This document shows, piece by piece, positions 26,310-34,860 of a DNA stretch of 64,000 bases. The position numbers and the translations under genes were made by a program. This DNA is from Rhodobacterales bacterium (lineage in GTDB: Bacteria; Pseudomonadota; Alphaproteobacteria; Rhodobacterales; Rhodobacteraceae). The notes under the pieces are model-generated. The model did no database searches, was not told the DNA's origin, and saw only the letters and a program-made list of their open reading frames with translations. The first letter of the stretch is position 1. Each line of letters opens with the position of its first letter. The stretch lies in NCBI GenBank assembly GCA_002746935.1, contig PDRW01000023.1:1-64000 (forward strand), read 5' to 3'.

Positions 26310-26492
26310 ATGGGCCTTTTTCTTCTGTTGTACGTTGTCATCGGCGCGACCTTTGCAGGTTCGTTCATGGTCGTCATGCTGGCGATAGGCATGGATACCT
26401 TGCAGCCGGTGCTGTATTCGTCGCTCGCCGGTTTCGTCGTCGGCATCCCCGTCGCCTGGATCGTCGCCAGGAAGATCAAGGAAAACATGTAA
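26310..26492 (+). CDS. 60-residue membrane microprotein, paralogue of the preceding one
   Basis: Two hydrophobic helices (MGLFLLLYVVIGATFAGSFM and LYSSLAGFVVGIPVAWIVAR) and a short basic tail (KIKENM). It has a good ribosome-binding site (AAGGGAGCAAG) just before the ATG. The GIPVAWIVARK ending matches GWPVAWLIARR of its neighbour. No function is known. A degenerate FNR-like site (ATGAC-ACAG-ATCAA, 26224-26237) lies upstream but deviates at two of five positions in one half. Confidence 0.65.
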   Translation: MGLFLLLYVVIGATFAGSFMVVMLAIGMDTLQPVLYSSLAGFVVGIPVAWIVARKIKENM

Positions 26493-26528
26493 TCCGGGCG
26501 GGCCGGATGGCCTGACCCCCGAATGACC

Positions 26529-26557
26529 TTGCAAGGGCCGGTTCCTGTGGGCTATCC
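26529..26557 (+). promoter_or_regulatory. Putative promoter of tRNA-Arg
   Basis: TTGCAA at 26529-26534, a 17-bp spacer, then CTATCC at 26552-26557; the tRNA begins 11 bp further on. The -35 is a good match to TTGACA, the -10 only fair. Confidence 0.45.
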
Positions 26558-26568
26558 CACCGGGGCGC

Positions 26569-26644
<76 letters not shown>

Positions 26645-26645
<1 letters not shown>

Positions 26646-28471
26646 TGTTTGATTTCGGGGCGTGGCAGCCTGGCACCGGGCTGGCCCTCCAGGGCGAGGG
26701 TGGGGACGTGGCCCGGAGACAGATTTCCACCCCTCAGGGGCGCGCAGCAGACGGGGCTGGTTCTGCGCTGACAGTGGCGGCCGCGCTGGTCTGGCCGGTG
26801 CAGGCGGCGGTGATCGCCGCGGTGTTTGCCGGGCTTCTGACCGGTGCGCCCCATATGGCGCCTCTTCCCGCGGCGCTGATCGTGTTTGCCCTTGCGGGGC
26901 TGCGGGCCTTCTTGAACATGCTGGCGCAGAAGCGGCTGTCGCAGGAGGCCGACCGCACCCTCGCCGCGCTCCGCCACGAGATCCTCCACGCCGAAGCGGC
27001 CACGCTCACGCCATCGGCGGCGGGCGATGCCGGCGCCCTTGCCGCGCTGGCCGCCGAGAAGGCCGAGGCGCTGCGCCCGTTCATGCTGCGTTATCGCCCC
27101 GCCCAGGCCCGCACCATGGTGGTGCCGCTGGTGATCCTCGCGATCTCGGCCTGGTATTCCTGGGCGGTCGCTCTGGTGCTGCTTGTCGCCGGACCGGTGA
27201 TTCCGCTGTTCATGGCGCTGGTGGGCTGGGCCGCGAAGGAGGCGAGCGCGAAGCAGCTCGACGACGTCGGCGCGCTTTCGGATCTGCTGGTCGACCGGCT
27301 CGCGGCGCTCTCCGACCTGCGGCTGATCGGGGCGGGGCCGGCGGTGGTCGAGGGGTTCCACGGGGCCGCCGAAGACCTGCGCCACCGCTCGATGGCGGTG
27401 CTGCGCATCGCGTTCCTGTCGTCCACCGTGCTGGAACTCTTCGCCGCGCTCGGGGTGGCGATGGTCGCGGTCTGGGTCGGCTTCGCGTTGCTGGGCGAGA
27501 TCCACTGGGGCACCTGGGGGGCGGAGCTGACGCCATTCGCGGGCATTTTCATGCTGCTGCTGGCGCCCGACTATTTCCAGCCAATGCGCGATCTCGCCGC
27601 GGCCTGGCATGACCGTGCCGCGGCCGCGGCGGTTGACGACGAGATCGCCGCGTGGCGCGCTGATACCCGGCCCGGGGTGATGGGCCATGACCACCCCGCG
27701 ACGGGGCAGGCGCTGGGCGGCACGATCCGCCTCAGGGGTGTCGCGGTGATGCGCGGCGGGCGACGGATCGCATATCCCGACACTGAAATCCGCCCCGGCG
27801 CGCGGGTGGCGCTGACCGGGCCCAGCGGTTCGGGCAAGACCACGCTTCTGCGGCTGCTGGCCGGGCTGGAACCGCCCGCCGAGGGTGAGATTCTGGTCGG
27901 CGGGGTGCCGCTCGACGCCACCCGGGCGCAGGACTGGCGCGCCGGGCTCGGCTGGATGCCGCAGGCGCCGCATTTCCTTGGCCGGTCGCTTGAGCACAAT
28001 ATCGGCTTCGGCGCGCCGCTGGAGGCCGGTGTGCTCGACCGGGCGCAGCTCGCAGGCGTCGTCGCCAGCCTGCCGCGGGGCACACGGACGGTGCTCGGCG
28101 AACGCGGCGCCGGGCTTTCGGGCGGCGAGGCCCGCCGGGTGATGCTGGCGCGCGCCATCCAGGGCGCGCCCGCGGTGCTGCTGGCCGACGAACCCACCGC
28201 CGATCTCGATGCCGAAACCGCGCATGCGGTGGTTTCCGGGCTGATCGACTACGCGGGTGCCGGAGGCACGCTGATCGTGGCCACCCATGACACAGGGCTG
28301 ATCGCGCGGATGGATCAGTGCGTGGATCTCACCCCGAAGGACGGTGCGGATCCTTTCCCGCAGGGGCGGTCTGAGGCTCCCCCGGACAGACAGATCGAAC
28401 GCACCCCGCCGGGGAAAAATGAGCGCGCTTCGCAGGCACGACCGGCCGACACCCCGGAGGGGCGCGCGTGA
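26645..28471 (+). CDS. cydD: Heterodimeric ABC exporter CydDC, CydD subunit
   Basis: With CydC it forms an inner-membrane ABC exporter for thiols/haem-related substrates required to assemble cytochrome bd. The frame encodes up to 608 residues: six-helix membrane domain (about 35-310), then an ATPase with Walker A GPSGSGKTT, signature LSGGEARRVMLARAI, Walker B VLLADEPTADLD and switch THD. The furthest upstream ATG begins on the final A of the tRNA-Arg CCA end; the first 20-30 residues do not look like CydD, so GTG 26708 or a later codon may be the true start. It overlaps cydC by 4 nt (ATGA type, GTG start for cydC). It is longer than usual at the C-terminus too, with about 40 Pro/Arg-rich residues. 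Confidence 0.9.
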
Positions 28472-30867
28472 AACAGCTTTCCCGTATCGTGATCTTTCTC
28501 GTGGCCCGGGCGCCGGGCTCGGTGGCACTGGCGCTTCTGCTGTCGGTGGTGGTGCTGGTGATGGGGGTGTCGCTGCTCGGGCTCTCGGGCTGGTTCATCA
28601 CCGCGGCGGCGGCGGCGGGGCTCGCCGGCACCGGCATGCTGTTCAACGTCTTCATCCCCTCCGCGATGGTGCGGTTTCTCGCCCTTGGCCGCACCGCCGC
28701 GCGTTACGGTGAACGGCTGGCGACCCATGATACGGTGCTGAAAGCGCTCGCGGATCTGCGGTTGCAACTGCTGCGCGGCCTGCTCACCCGGCCGCATCGC
28801 GAGATCGAGAAGCTCCGGGTCGCGGCGGAGCTCAACCGCCTGACCGCGGATGTCGACGCGCTCGACGGCGCGTTGCTCCGGCTGGTGTTTCCGGGGCTTG
28901 CGGGGGCGGTGGCGATCGGGATCGCGAGTTGGGCGCTCTGGGTGCTGGTGCATCCGTCCGTGGCGCTGGTGGTGGGGCTCGGCTATCTGCTGGTCCCGAG
29001 CCTCGTCTTCGCCATCGGACAGGCCCGCGCCCGCGCATCCTCGCGTCAGGCGGAGGCGGCGTTGCAGGCCACGCGCGGGCGGATGGTGGAGCTGGTCACT
29101 GCGCGTGAAGACCTTACGATCCATGGGCTGATCCCGCGCGCCGTGGCGGGGTGCGAGGTGGCCATTGCCCGGCACATGCAGGCGCGCGCCCGGCTCGACC
29201 GGCTGGAACGGGTGAGCGGGTTCGGGCTCGACCTCGTGAGCGGGGCGATCACCGCGGCGGCGCTGGGGCTCGGGGCATGGCTGGCCGAAGCGGGCCGCAT
29301 CGAGCCGGCGCGGGCGGCCATCGGGGTGTTTGTGGCGCTGGCGCTGGGCGAGGCGGTGCAACCGGTGCGCCGGGCGCTGACCGAGATCGGTGCGATGCGC
29401 CAGGCGGCGCGGCGGCTGGCGCCGGCGCTGGCGGTGCATCCCGAGGCGGGACAGACTCTGGCGATTAAGGTTAATGCGCCCGAACCTGAGGCGGGGCAGA
29501 CTCCGGCGGTTAACGTTAATGCGTCCGATCCCGGGGTGGCACAGACTACGGCCGTTAACCTTAACGCGCCCGAACCTGAGGCGTGGCAGGCCTCGGCGAT
29601 TAACGTTAATGCATCCAATCCCGGGACGGCACAGACGTCGGCGATTAACGTTGATGTGTCCGATCTCGGGGTGGCACAGGCTTCGGCCGTTAACCTTAAC
29701 GCGTTTGATCCCGGGACGGCGGAGATTTCGTCCGTTAACGTTAATGCGTCCGATCCCGGGGTGGCACAGACTACGGCCGTTAACCTTAACGCGCCCGATC
29801 CTGAGGCGGGGCAGACTCCGGCGATTAACCTTGACGCGCCTGCTCCCGGAGCAGTGCAGACGCCGGCGATTAACCTTGATGCACCCGCTCCCGGGACGGC
29901 GGAGACTTCGGCCGTTAACGTTAATGTATCCGCTCCCGAGGCGGGGCAGACTCCGGCGGTTAACGTTAATGCGTCCGATCCCGGGGTGGCACAGACTCCA
30001 GCCGTTAACCTTAACGCGCCCGAACCTGAGGCGTGGCAGGCCTCGGCGATTAACGTTAATGCATCCAATCCCGGGACGGCGGAGATTTCGTCCGTTAACG
30101 TTAATGCGCCCGATCCCGGGACGGCACAGATGCCGGCGGTTAACGTTAATGCGCCCGACCCCGGGGCGGCACCCGACCCCGGGGCGGGACCGGATGCCGG
30201 GCGAGGCAACGGGGTCGGGCTCCGTTTTGACGCGGTCAGCTGGAAGCGCCGCCCGGGCGCGCCGGAGCTTTTCGAGCCGCTCACACTCACAGTGGCCCCG
30301 GGCGAGACCGTGGCGCTCACCGGGGCGAGTGGGATCGGCAAGAGCACGGTTCTGCTGATGGCCGCCGGGGTACTGCCCCCCACCTGCGGAAAAATCTGGC
30401 TCGGGGGCCGCGACGTGGCGGCGCTCGGCCCCGCGGAGATCACCGCCAGGCTGGCAATGGTACCACAGCGCCATGGGCTGGTGTCGGGAAGCATCGCCGG
30501 AAACCTGCGTCTTGCCGCCCCTGACGCGCGCGACGAAGCCCTCTGGGCCGCGCTCGACGCCACCTGCCTCGGTCAGACGATCCGTGCCCGTGGCGGGCTC
30601 GGGCTGAAGCTCGGGGCGCGCGGAGCGGGGCTGTCGGGTGGCGAGGCCCGCCGTCTGGTGCTGGCCCGGGCGCTGCTCAGGCGTCCCCGGGTGTTGCTGC
30701 TCGACGAACCCACCGAGGGGCTCGACACGCCCACCGCGCAACGGACAATGGCGGGCATCCGCGCTGCCCTCCCCGAGGCTGCGATCCTCGTGGCCGCCCA
30801 CCGGAAGGTGGAGCGCGATGCGGCCGGCCGCTGCGTCGTCCTGCGGCACCCTGCCGCATCTCGATAA
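28468..30867 (+). CDS. cydC: ABC exporter subunit CydC with a 240-residue tandem-repeat linker
   Basis: Second subunit of the CydDC exporter. Family members are usually 540-590 residues; this one has 799. Residues 1-325 are the six-helix membrane domain (FLVARAPGSVALALLLSVVV, FNVFIPSAMVRFLALGRTAARYGERL). Residues 330-569 are 16 copies of a 15-residue unit (consensus TPAVNVNASDPGVAQ), acidic, Asn/Ala/Pro-rich and probably disordered. Residues about 583-799 are the ATPase: TGASGIGKST (Walker A), LSGGEARRLVLARAL (signature), VLLLDEPTEGLD (Walker B). Both functional domains look intact, so the repeats are an in-frame insertion in the cytosolic linker. It starts with GTG inside the end of cydD. 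Confidence 0.93.
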   Translation: MKQLSRIVIFLVARAPGSVALALLLSVVVLVMGVSLLGLSGWFITAAAAAGLAGTGMLFNVFIPSAMVRFLALGRTAARYGERLATHDTVLKALADLRLQLLRGLLTRPHREIEKLRVAAELNRLTADVDALDGALLRLVFPGLAGAVAIGIASWALWVLVHPSVALVVGLGYLLVPSLVFAIGQARARASSRQAEAALQATRGRMVELVTAREDLTIHGLIPRAVAGCEVAIARHMQARARLDRLERVSGFGLDLVSGAITAAALGLGAWLAEAGRIEPARAAIGVFVALALGEAVQPVRRALTEIGAMRQAARRLAPALAVHPEAGQTLAIKVNAPEPEAGQTPAVNVNASDPGVAQTTAVNLNAPEPEAWQASAINVNASNPGTAQTSAINVDVSDLGVAQASAVNLNAFDPGTAEISSVNVNASDPGVAQTTAVNLNAPDPEAGQTPAINLDAPAPGAVQTPAINLDAPAPGTAETSAVNVNVSAPEAGQTPAVNVNASDPGVAQTPAVNLNAPEPEAWQASAINVNASNPGTAEISSVNVNAPDPGTAQMPAVNVNAPDPGAAPDPGAGPDAGRGNGVGLRFDAVSWKRRPGAPELFEPLTLTVAPGETVALTGASGIGKSTVLLMAAGVLPPTCGKIWLGGRDVAALGPAEITARLAMVPQRHGLVSGSIAGNLRLAAPDARDEALWAALDATCLGQTIRARGGLGLKLGARGAGLSGGEARRLVLARALLRRPRVLLLDEPTEGLDTPTAQRTMAGIRAALPEAAILVAAHRKVERDAAGRCVVLRHPAASR
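29455..30174 (+). repeat. 16 tandem 45-bp units inside cydC
   Basis: Sixteen consecutive units of exactly 45 bp, with no phase change. Each carries a short AT-rich core: TTAACGTTAA (a perfect 10-bp palindrome) in 8 units, TTAACCTTAA in 4, its reverse complement TTAAGGTTAA in the first, and related forms in 3. The cores stand out in otherwise GC-rich sequence. Units 2-4 and 12-14 are almost identical, as are parts of 7-8 with 2-3, showing block duplications. The repeats contain no stop in several other frames as well, on both strands. Confidence 0.97.
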
Positions 30868-30891
30868 ATCATGGATCTTTGATGTGTCTTT

Positions 30892-30905
30892 TTGATGCAG
30901 ATCAA
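30892..30905 (+). promoter_or_regulatory. Perfect FNR box upstream of cydA
   Basis: TTGATGCAGATCAA matches TTGAT-N4-ATCAA fully. It ends 79 bp before the cydA ATG and lies just after cydC, which suggests that cydAB and the following genes have their own low-oxygen promoter controlled by FnrL. Confidence 0.88.
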
Positions 30906-30984
30906 TCCTGCATCCCGAATGCGTTCTAAAAAGCTTCCGACCCGCATCGCGGATGCGGCGAAACCCGACCTCAGGAGGCCATTC

Positions 30985-32589
30985 ATGGAAATCGGACTGG
31001 TCGAACTATCGCGTCTTCAGTTCGCGATGACCGCTATGTACCATTTTCTCTTCGTGCCGCTCACCATCGGTCTGTCGATCATGGTGGCGATCATGGAGAC
31101 CGTCTATGTGATGACGAACCGCCCCATCTGGCGGCAGATCACCAAATTCTGGGCCACGCTCTTCGGCATCAACTTCGTGCTCGGCGTCGCGACCGGTCTG
31201 ACGATGGAATTCCAGTTCGGCATGAACTGGAGCTATTACAGCCATTATGTGGGCGATATTTTCGGCGCCCCGCTGGCGATCGAAGGGCTGATGGCCTTCT
31301 TCATGGAGGCGACCTTCGTCGGGCTGATGTTCTTCGGCTGGGACAAGCTCGGCAAGGTCCAGCACGCGATCGTCACCTGGCTGGTGGCGCTCGGCTCGAA
31401 CCTCTCGGCGCTGTGGATCCTGATCGCCAACGGCTGGATGCAGCATCCGGTCGGCGCCACCTTCAACCCCGACACCATGCGGATGGAGATGGACAACTTC
31501 TTCGAGGTGCTGTTCAACGAGGTTGCCCAGGCGAAATTCGTCCATACCGTCTCCGCCGGCTACATTACCGCCGCGGTCTTCGTGCTCGGCGTTTCGGCGC
31601 TCTATCTGCTCCAGAACAAGCACAAGGACCTCGCCCGCCGCTCGATCGCGGTGGCCTCGGCCTTCGGTATCGCGGCTTCGTTCTCGGTGGTGCTGCTGGG
31701 GGACGAATCCGGCTATGCCGCGACCCATACCCAGAAGATGAAACTCGCCGCCATCGAGGCGATGTGGCACACCGAGCCGGCCCCGGCCTCGTTTACCCTC
31801 ATCGGCTTCCCTGATCAGGAAGCGCGCGAGACCCATTATGCGATCCACATTCCCTGGGCCATGGGTATCATCGGCACCCGCAGCCTGAACACTCAGCTCA
31901 CCGGCATCGAGGATCTGGTGGAAGAGGCGGATCATCGCATCCGCGACGGCATCATCGCTTATGACGCGCTGATGACCATCCGCGAACAGCGCGGCGCCGC
32001 CCCGCAGGAAGTGCGCGACACGTTCGAAGAGCATTCCGACAATCTCGGCTATGCCCTCTTGCTCAAGCGCTACGTCAACGATCCGCGCGAAGCGACCCCC
32101 GAGCAGATCGCCATGGCCGCCGATGACACCGTGCCCGGCGTGGCGCCGCTGTTCTTCTCGTTCCGGCTGATGGTCGGCCTCGGCTTCAGCTTCATCCTGC
32201 TGATGCTCTATTTCTTCTGGCGCGCCTCGTTCAGGAACATGAACTTCCCGCGTCCGGCGCTGATGATCGCGGTGGCCTTCATTCCGCTGCCCTGGCTCGC
32301 GGCCGAGTTTGGCTGGTTCGTGGCCGAGTTCGGGCGTCAGCCCTGGACCGTCGACGGCGTGCTGCCGACGGCGCTGTCGGCCTCGCATCTCTCGGTCACC
32401 GATCTTGCTGTCACCCTGTTTGGCTTCGTCGCCTTCTACACGGTGCTGTTCATCATCGAGATGGGGCTGATGGTGAAATACATCCGCAAGGGGCCCTATC
32501 AGGACGTGGCCGAAACCGCCGAATGGCAGGCCAGACATGAAGCCCGTCTGCGCGCCTCCGTGGCCAACAACGAAACTCCGGCGGAGTAA
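30985..32589 (+). CDS. cydA: Cytochrome bd ubiquinol oxidase subunit I
   Basis: Quinol-oxidising, haem-bearing subunit of cytochrome bd, 534 residues. His20 (in AMYHFLFVPLTIG) matches the haem d ligand, the His in KFVHTVSAGY matches the haem b595/b558-region ligand equivalent to His186, and the Met in FRLMVGLG matches the haem b558 ligand Met393. GRQPW is present (WFVAEFGRQPWTVDG). The length and the presence of CydX and CydDC fit the E. coli bd-I type with a long Q-loop, not the shorter cyanide-insensitive type. A good Shine-Dalgarno sequence (AGGAGG) precedes the ATG. A perfect FNR box lies upstream. Confidence 0.97.
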   Translation: MEIGLVELSRLQFAMTAMYHFLFVPLTIGLSIMVAIMETVYVMTNRPIWRQITKFWATLFGINFVLGVATGLTMEFQFGMNWSYYSHYVGDIFGAPLAIEGLMAFFMEATFVGLMFFGWDKLGKVQHAIVTWLVALGSNLSALWILIANGWMQHPVGATFNPDTMRMEMDNFFEVLFNEVAQAKFVHTVSAGYITAAVFVLGVSALYLLQNKHKDLARRSIAVASAFGIAASFSVVLLGDESGYAATHTQKMKLAAIEAMWHTEPAPASFTLIGFPDQEARETHYAIHIPWAMGIIGTRSLNTQLTGIEDLVEEADHRIRDGIIAYDALMTIREQRGAAPQEVRDTFEEHSDNLGYALLLKRYVNDPREATPEQIAMAADDTVPGVAPLFFSFRLMVGLGFSFILLMLYFFWRASFRNMNFPRPALMIAVAFIPLPWLAAEFGWFVAEFGRQPWTVDGVLPTALSASHLSVTDLAVTLFGFVAFYTVLFIIEMGLMVKYIRKGPYQDVAETAEWQARHEARLRASVANNETPAE

Positions 32590-32594
32590 GCAAG

Positions 32595-33764
32595 ATGATC
32601 CTTTCCGAACTGATCTCATTCGAAGTCCTGCGCGTCATCTGGTGGGTGCTGCTCGGCGTGCTGCTGATCGGCTTCGCCCTCACCGACGGGTTCGACCTCG
32701 GCACCGGCGCGCTGTTGCCCTTCGTCGCGAAGAACGACGTCGAACGGCGCGTGGTGATCAACACCGTCGGCCCGGTCTGGGAAGGCAACCAGGTGTGGCT
32801 CATCCTCGGCGGCGGTGCGATCTTCGCCGCCTGGCCGCCACTCTATGCGGTGAGCTTCTCGGGCTTCTACCTCGCGATGTTCGCGGTGCTGGCGGCCCTC
32901 ATCCTGCGGCCCGTGGGCTTCAAGTACCGCTCCAAGCGCGAATCGCAGACCTGGCGCAGCGCCTGGGACTGGGCGCTGTTCGTCGGCGGTGCGGCGCCTG
33001 CGCTGCTGTTCGGCGTGGCGGTCGGCAATGTCATCCTCGGCGCGCCCTTCCACCTCACCGAAGACATGCTGATGCCGATGTATGACGGCTCGGCGCTCGG
33101 CAAGTTCATCGGCCTTCTGCGGCCCTTCGCGCTGCTCGCCGGCGTGGTGTCGCTGTCGATGCTGCTGATGCATGGCGCCGCCTGGATCGCCCTCAAGGCC
33201 GCCTCCGCCCCGGTGGCGGAACGCGCGCGCAGGATCGGCATGGTTGCCGGTATCGTCGCCGCGGCGGCCTATGCGCTTGCCGGCATCTGGCTCGCCTTCG
33301 GTGTCGACGGCTATGCGATCGTCGGCGATGTGGTGACCGACGGCCCCTCGAATCCGCTCTATTCCGAGGTTCGGAAGGGCGGCTCCTGGCTCGCGGCCTA
33401 TGGCGTGCGTCCGTGGATCGCCATCGCACCCGTGATGGGCTTCGCCGGGATCGCCCTGGCGGTGCGCGGCCTTCAGGCGGGCATGGAAGTCTCGACGCTG
33501 CTGTGGTCGAAAATGGCCATCACCGGCATCATCGCCTCGGTCGGGCTCACCATGTTCCCGTTCATCCTGCCCTCGAACGTCGATCCGAAAAGCTCGCTGA
33601 CGGTGTGGGACGCCTCCTCCTCGCATCAGACGCTGTTCATCATGCTGGTCGCGACGGTGATCTTCATGCCGCTGATCCTTGCCTATACCTCCTGGGTCTA
33701 CAAGGTGCTCTGGGGCAAGGTCTCGGAAGAGGATGTCCGCGAAAACAGCGCGACGCTGTATTAG
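32595..33764 (+). CDS. cydB: Cytochrome bd ubiquinol oxidase subunit II
   Basis: Second core subunit of cytochrome bd, 389 residues with about nine transmembrane helices. Conserved segments: VLRVIWWVLLGVLLIGFALTDGFDLGTGALL at the start (partly quoted: GFALTDGFDLGTGALLPFV), VWEGNQVWLILGGGAIFAAWP, and VGLTMFPFILPSNVDPKSSLTVWDASSS. The gap to cydA is 5 bp. It is followed 12 bp later by the ferritin-like gene and then cydX, so the order is cydA-cydB-X-cydX with one extra gene inserted before the small subunit. Confidence 0.97.
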   Translation: MILSELISFEVLRVIWWVLLGVLLIGFALTDGFDLGTGALLPFVAKNDVERRVVINTVGPVWEGNQVWLILGGGAIFAAWPPLYAVSFSGFYLAMFAVLAALILRPVGFKYRSKRESQTWRSAWDWALFVGGAAPALLFGVAVGNVILGAPFHLTEDMLMPMYDGSALGKFIGLLRPFALLAGVVSLSMLLMHGAAWIALKAASAPVAERARRIGMVAGIVAAAAYALAGIWLAFGVDGYAIVGDVVTDGPSNPLYSEVRKGGSWLAAYGVRPWIAIAPVMGFAGIALAVRGLQAGMEVSTLLWSKMAITGIIASVGLTMFPFILPSNVDPKSSLTVWDASSSHQTLFIMLVATVIFMPLILAYTSWVYKVLWGKVSEEDVRENSATLY

Positions 33765-33776
33765 GGAGCGCATGAC

Positions 33777-34484
33777 ATGTCCTGTCGGATTATCGAAACG
33801 GCAAACGAGGCGGTGCGTAACGTGCCGCCCGGAGCCGGACTTGGCGAGCCTGAACGCATGGCCCTCATGGTCGCCTATGTGAGCGAGCGGCGGGCGGAGG
33901 TGTCTTCTCTGGCGGCACTGGCGCGCTACGGCGAGGCCGGGCCCTTCGGCAAACTTGCCAAGGCCGAGCGGCGCCACGCGGCGGCGGTTGCCATGCTCCT
34001 GAAAGCCTATGGGCTGAAGGCGCCGGAAAGCATGTGCATTTCGCAGGAAATTGCCGATGCCGAACTGCCCGACGATCCCGATGCCGCCTGTGGCCAGCGG
34101 GCCGGGGAGGAGGCAAAGCTTGTGCGGGTTTTCGAAGAACGCCTGATGCCGGCGGTTGCCGGAAATCCCGGACTGACGGCTGTTTTCGCCGAACTGCGCG
34201 ATGCCGCCCGCAACCGGCACCTGCCCGCGTTGCTGCGTGGCGCGGCTGACACGGCGACGGGGCACCGGTGCGGCGCCGGTGGTCAAGGGCGTGGTCATGG
34301 CCATGGGCATGAAGCCGGCCGGTGCTGTGGCGGCCACGCACATGGCGAAGGTCATGAACACGCCTGCGGACAGCGTCACGGCGAGGCACAGGCCGACGCC
34401 GTGCCGCCGCAGCTCCATTCCCATCAGAACGGCCGGTGCTGCGGCGGCAAGGGCCGCGGTCACGGACATTGCAAAGGACACTGA
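33777..34484 (+). CDS. Ferritin-like protein with a Cys/His-rich metal-binding tail
   Basis: A 235-residue protein with two parts. Residues 1-155 are helical and resemble DUF2202-type ferritin-like domains: ERMALMVAYVSERRAEV and GKLAKAERRHAAAVAML supply Glu and ExxH-type candidate metal ligands. Residues 160-235 are extremely Cys/His/Gly-rich, with GHGHGHEAGRCCGG, HAHGEGHEHACGQRHGE and GRCCGGKGRGHGHCKGH, a likely metal-binding tail (iron, zinc, nickel or copper). I know no characterised protein with this layout in a cyd operon. It sits between cydB (12 bp) and cydX (3 bp), so co-expression with the oxidase is nearly certain. A role in metal supply or protection during oxidase assembly is inference. 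Confidence 0.8.
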   Translation: MSCRIIETANEAVRNVPPGAGLGEPERMALMVAYVSERRAEVSSLAALARYGEAGPFGKLAKAERRHAAAVAMLLKAYGLKAPESMCISQEIADAELPDDPDAACGQRAGEEAKLVRVFEERLMPAVAGNPGLTAVFAELRDAARNRHLPALLRGAADTATGHRCGAGGQGRGHGHGHEAGRCCGGHAHGEGHEHACGQRHGEAQADAVPPQLHSHQNGRCCGGKGRGHGHCKGH

Positions 34485-34487
34485 CAG

Positions 34488-34625
34488 ATGTGGTATTTCG
34501 CCTGGATTCTCGGTCTTCCCCTCGCGGCGCTGTTTGCGGTGCTGAACGCCATGTGGCTGGAACTGCGCGCCGATGCCTGTTTCGCAGACGAGGGTGACTG
34601 CCCGCTTGGTGAGCACGAGCACTGA
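34488..34625 (+). CDS. cydX: Cytochrome bd small subunit CydX with an extended tail
   Basis: A 45-residue protein beginning MWYFAWILGLPLAALFAVLN, the hallmark of CydX/CbdX, a one-helix subunit that stabilises the haems of cytochrome bd. Residues 1-26 form the helix. The tail is longer than in many CydX proteins and contains two cysteines and a closing HEH (DACFADEGDC, GEHEH), echoing the Cys/His-rich tail of the protein just upstream. It starts 3 nt after that gene's stop with a fair ribosome-binding site inside it. It is the last gene of the operon by spacing. Confidence 0.92.
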   Translation: MWYFAWILGLPLAALFAVLNAMWLELRADACFADEGDCPLGEHEH

Positions 34626-34680
34626 CCAAAGCGGGTTGGGACGGGGGCCTCTCTTCCCCGCCAGTCTGAAAATGCCGGGT

Positions 34681-34701
34681 CCGGGGGGGGACTGCCCCCG
34701 G
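34681..34701 (+). terminator. Possible terminator hairpin after the cyd operon
   Basis: CCGGGGG (34681-34687) pairs with CCCCCGG (34695-34701) over a 7-nt loop, 55 bp after the cydX stop. No T-run follows, so rho-independent termination is uncertain. The rest of the 235-bp gap to 34861 shows nothing clear. Confidence 0.4.
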
Positions 34702-34860
34702 GTCCGCTGTCCGGCCTTGTGCCGGCGCAATCTCCGGCGTGCCGGCGTAGTGGCCTATTGGTGTGTGGTGCCAGTGCAGCATTGTCCCGCCCGGGGCTTT
34801 GCGCCATGATGCTGCCAGACGGGACTTGATCCGGGGCGGTGTGCTCCCGGGCCAGAAAAG

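Noticed and set aside
29455-30174. CRISPR array
   Set aside because: The repeats are contiguous 45-bp coding units without unique spacers, and no cas genes are present.
28315-30849. Minus-strand open frame of 844 codons across cydC, with INVN-type repeats
   Set aside because: The repeats are open on both strands because the unit is 45 bp, free of stops and partly palindromic. Outside the repeats the frame has no family match, and cydC on the + strand is unambiguous.
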